Shown piece after piece: positions 63,258-64,000 of a stretch of 64,000 bases of DNA (position 1 is its first letter; each line of letters begins with the position of its first letter). This DNA is from Cytobacillus suaedae (GTDB lineage: Bacteria; Bacillota; Bacilli; Bacillales; Bacillaceae_L). A program made the translations under genes and the position numbers. The notes beneath the pieces were generated by a model, which saw only the letters and a program-made list of their open reading frames with translations, ran no database searches and was not told the origin of the DNA. The stretch is taken from contig CP063163.1 of the NCBI GenBank assembly GCA_014960805.1, positions 2,808,001 to 2,872,000 of the forward strand, in the 5' to 3' direction.

Positions 63258-64000
63258 TTACCTCCAGTCTAAAAGTAATAGCTCAGAGCTAAATCCTGGA
63301 CCGAGAGCAGCCGCTAATCCATATCCACCCTTTTTCACACCCTGAGAAAGCATAAACTTTTTTAACACATACATGACGGTTGCAGAAGACATATTTCCAT
63401 ACTCCCTTAGTACCTCATTAGATATTTCTGTCATTTCGTCATCAATCCCTAATGCATTTTTATAAGCATCTAGAACTTTTTTACCTCCAGGATGTGCTAC
63501 AAAGTGATCGATATCCTTAACTTTAAGTTCATGCCCAGATAAAAATGTTGATACGTTTGGAGCTAACCAGGACTCTATGATTGAAGGAATATCCTTTGAA
63601 AATACAACATACAAACCTTCGTTCTTCACATCCCACCCCATTACATCTTCTGAATCTTTCATTAACGTTGATTGAGTATCCAGTATGTACGGGACCTTCT
63701 CTAATTTTGTTAGTTGCTTATGGTCCACAGTATCCCCGACAATACATGCACAAGCAATACCATCTGCAAAAAGCGAAGTTCCTATCAAGTTGCTTTTTGT
63801 TAAATCATTTCTTTGGAAGGTTAAGCTACATAATTCTATGGTAAGCACAAGTACTTTGGCATTTGGAAAAGCTTTACAATACTCAAATGCTCTCGATAAA
63901 CCCGCAGCTCCTCCCGCACAACCTAATCCCCAGATGGGAATTCTTTTTAAATGCTGTGAAAAAGGAAGCTTATTCATAATTCTTGCATCAATACTTGGGG
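63258..64000 (-). CDS. bcsA: Type III polyketide synthase BcsA, C-terminal part
   Basis: The gene continues beyond the right edge; about 247 residues are visible. The visible part holds the whole catalytic triad: Cys in WGLGCAGGAAGLSRA, His in DHFVAHPGGKKVL and Asn in REYGNMSSATV. BcsA/BpsA condenses fatty acyl-CoA with malonyl units to alkylpyrones, which YpbQ then methylates. The frame is open through 64000 (PSIDARIMNKLPFS), so an apparent ATG at 63977 is internal. Confidence 0.95.
   Translation of the reverse strand, partial: PSIDARIMNKLPFSQHLKRIPIWGLGCAGGAAGLSRAFEYCKAFPNAKVLVLTIELCSLTFQRNDLTKSNLIGTSLFADGIACACIVGDTVDHKQLTKLEKVPYILDTQSTLMKDSEDVMGWDVKNEGLYVVFSKDIPSIIESWLAPNVSTFLSGHELKVKDIDHFVAHPGGKKVLDAYKNALGIDDEMTEISNEVLREYGNMSSATVMYVLKKFMLSQGVKKGGYGLAAALGPGFSSELLLLDWR

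Noticed and set aside
63258..63977. Complete bcsA gene starting at 63977
   Set aside because: The frame stays open to the window end with residues typical of type III synthases (PSIDARI), so that ATG is internal.

Overview
The window is chromosomal DNA from an AT-rich, endospore-forming member of the Bacillaceae. Two kinds of evidence support this. First, there are spore-linked genes: an SspL-type small acid-soluble spore protein, a YjcZ-type micropeptide, and a sulfolactate operon of the Bacillus spore type. Second, the gene order is strongly conserved with the Bacillus subtilis 'yp' region. Reading left to right it gives ypmS-ypmR, ypmQ, ypmP, yplP, yplQ, ypkP-dfrA-thyA, ypjP, ypiP, brxA(yphP), ypgR, ypgQ, ypeQ-ypeP, ypdQ, sspL, ypcP, ypbS, dynA(ypbR), ypbQ and bcsA. 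Ribosome binding sites are strong AGGAGG types. No rRNA, tRNA, CRISPR array, prophage or insertion sequence was seen.

Layout. 0-8.8 kb: rsgA, small spore/envelope proteins, the ypmQ/R/S genes interrupted by a ykoN/ykoP/ykoQ-like lipid glycosyltransferase cluster, and a short YitT protein. 8.8-14.4 kb: a sulfate-activation and sulfolactate operon (comA, histidine phosphatase, cysH, sat, cysC) with a divergent MFS transporter. 14.4-20.7 kb: an orphan sporulation-type histidine kinase, small proteins, DegV, ypmP, a degenerate AAA+ regulator (yplP) and yplQ. 20.7-27.3 kb: folate/thymidylate operon (thyA-dfrA-acyltransferase), a lethal-factor-like metalloprotease, TerC, YpjP, YpiP and bacilliredoxin. 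27.3-38.7 kb: polysaccharide deacetylase, CvfC/YpgR, NlpC/P60 endopeptidase, YfmR-YpgQ, a second DegV, formate-THF ligase, and homoserine O-acetyltransferase. 38.7-49.2 kb: an exported thermonuclease with a Thr microsatellite, AIM24, a methyltransferase, the fruR-fruK-fruA operon and topB. 49.2-64 kb: HD-GYP protein, two RNase H-like proteins, EamA transporter, YuiD, SspL, YpcP, rhodanese, YpbS, a dynamin-like protein coupled to a nucleotidyltransferase, YpbQ and the type III polyketide synthase BcsA (cut by the window edge).

Functional groupings: assimilated sulfate may feed both cysteine and spore sulfolactate. thyA/dfrA/fhs supply one-carbon metabolism. ykoN/P/Q, the PlsC-like acyltransferase, YpbQ/BcsA and DynA all concern membrane lipids or membrane remodelling. 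The deacetylase, NlpC/P60 protein and YpmR act at the envelope.

The most unusual signal is non-coding. Two tandem arrays 7.5 kb apart (38768-39278 and 46312-46900) have different sequences but the same 52-bp architecture: 8-nt arm, 25-nt loop, 8-nt complementary arm, 11-nt linker. A third, shorter array of about 51-bp hairpin units lies at 54692-54840. Other points of interest are a histidine phosphatase in the operon position of ComB, an AAA+ enhancer-binding-like protein without the sigma-54 contact loop, a frameshifted micropeptide gene, four copies of a Bacillaceae GC-rich inverted repeat, and many small genes.
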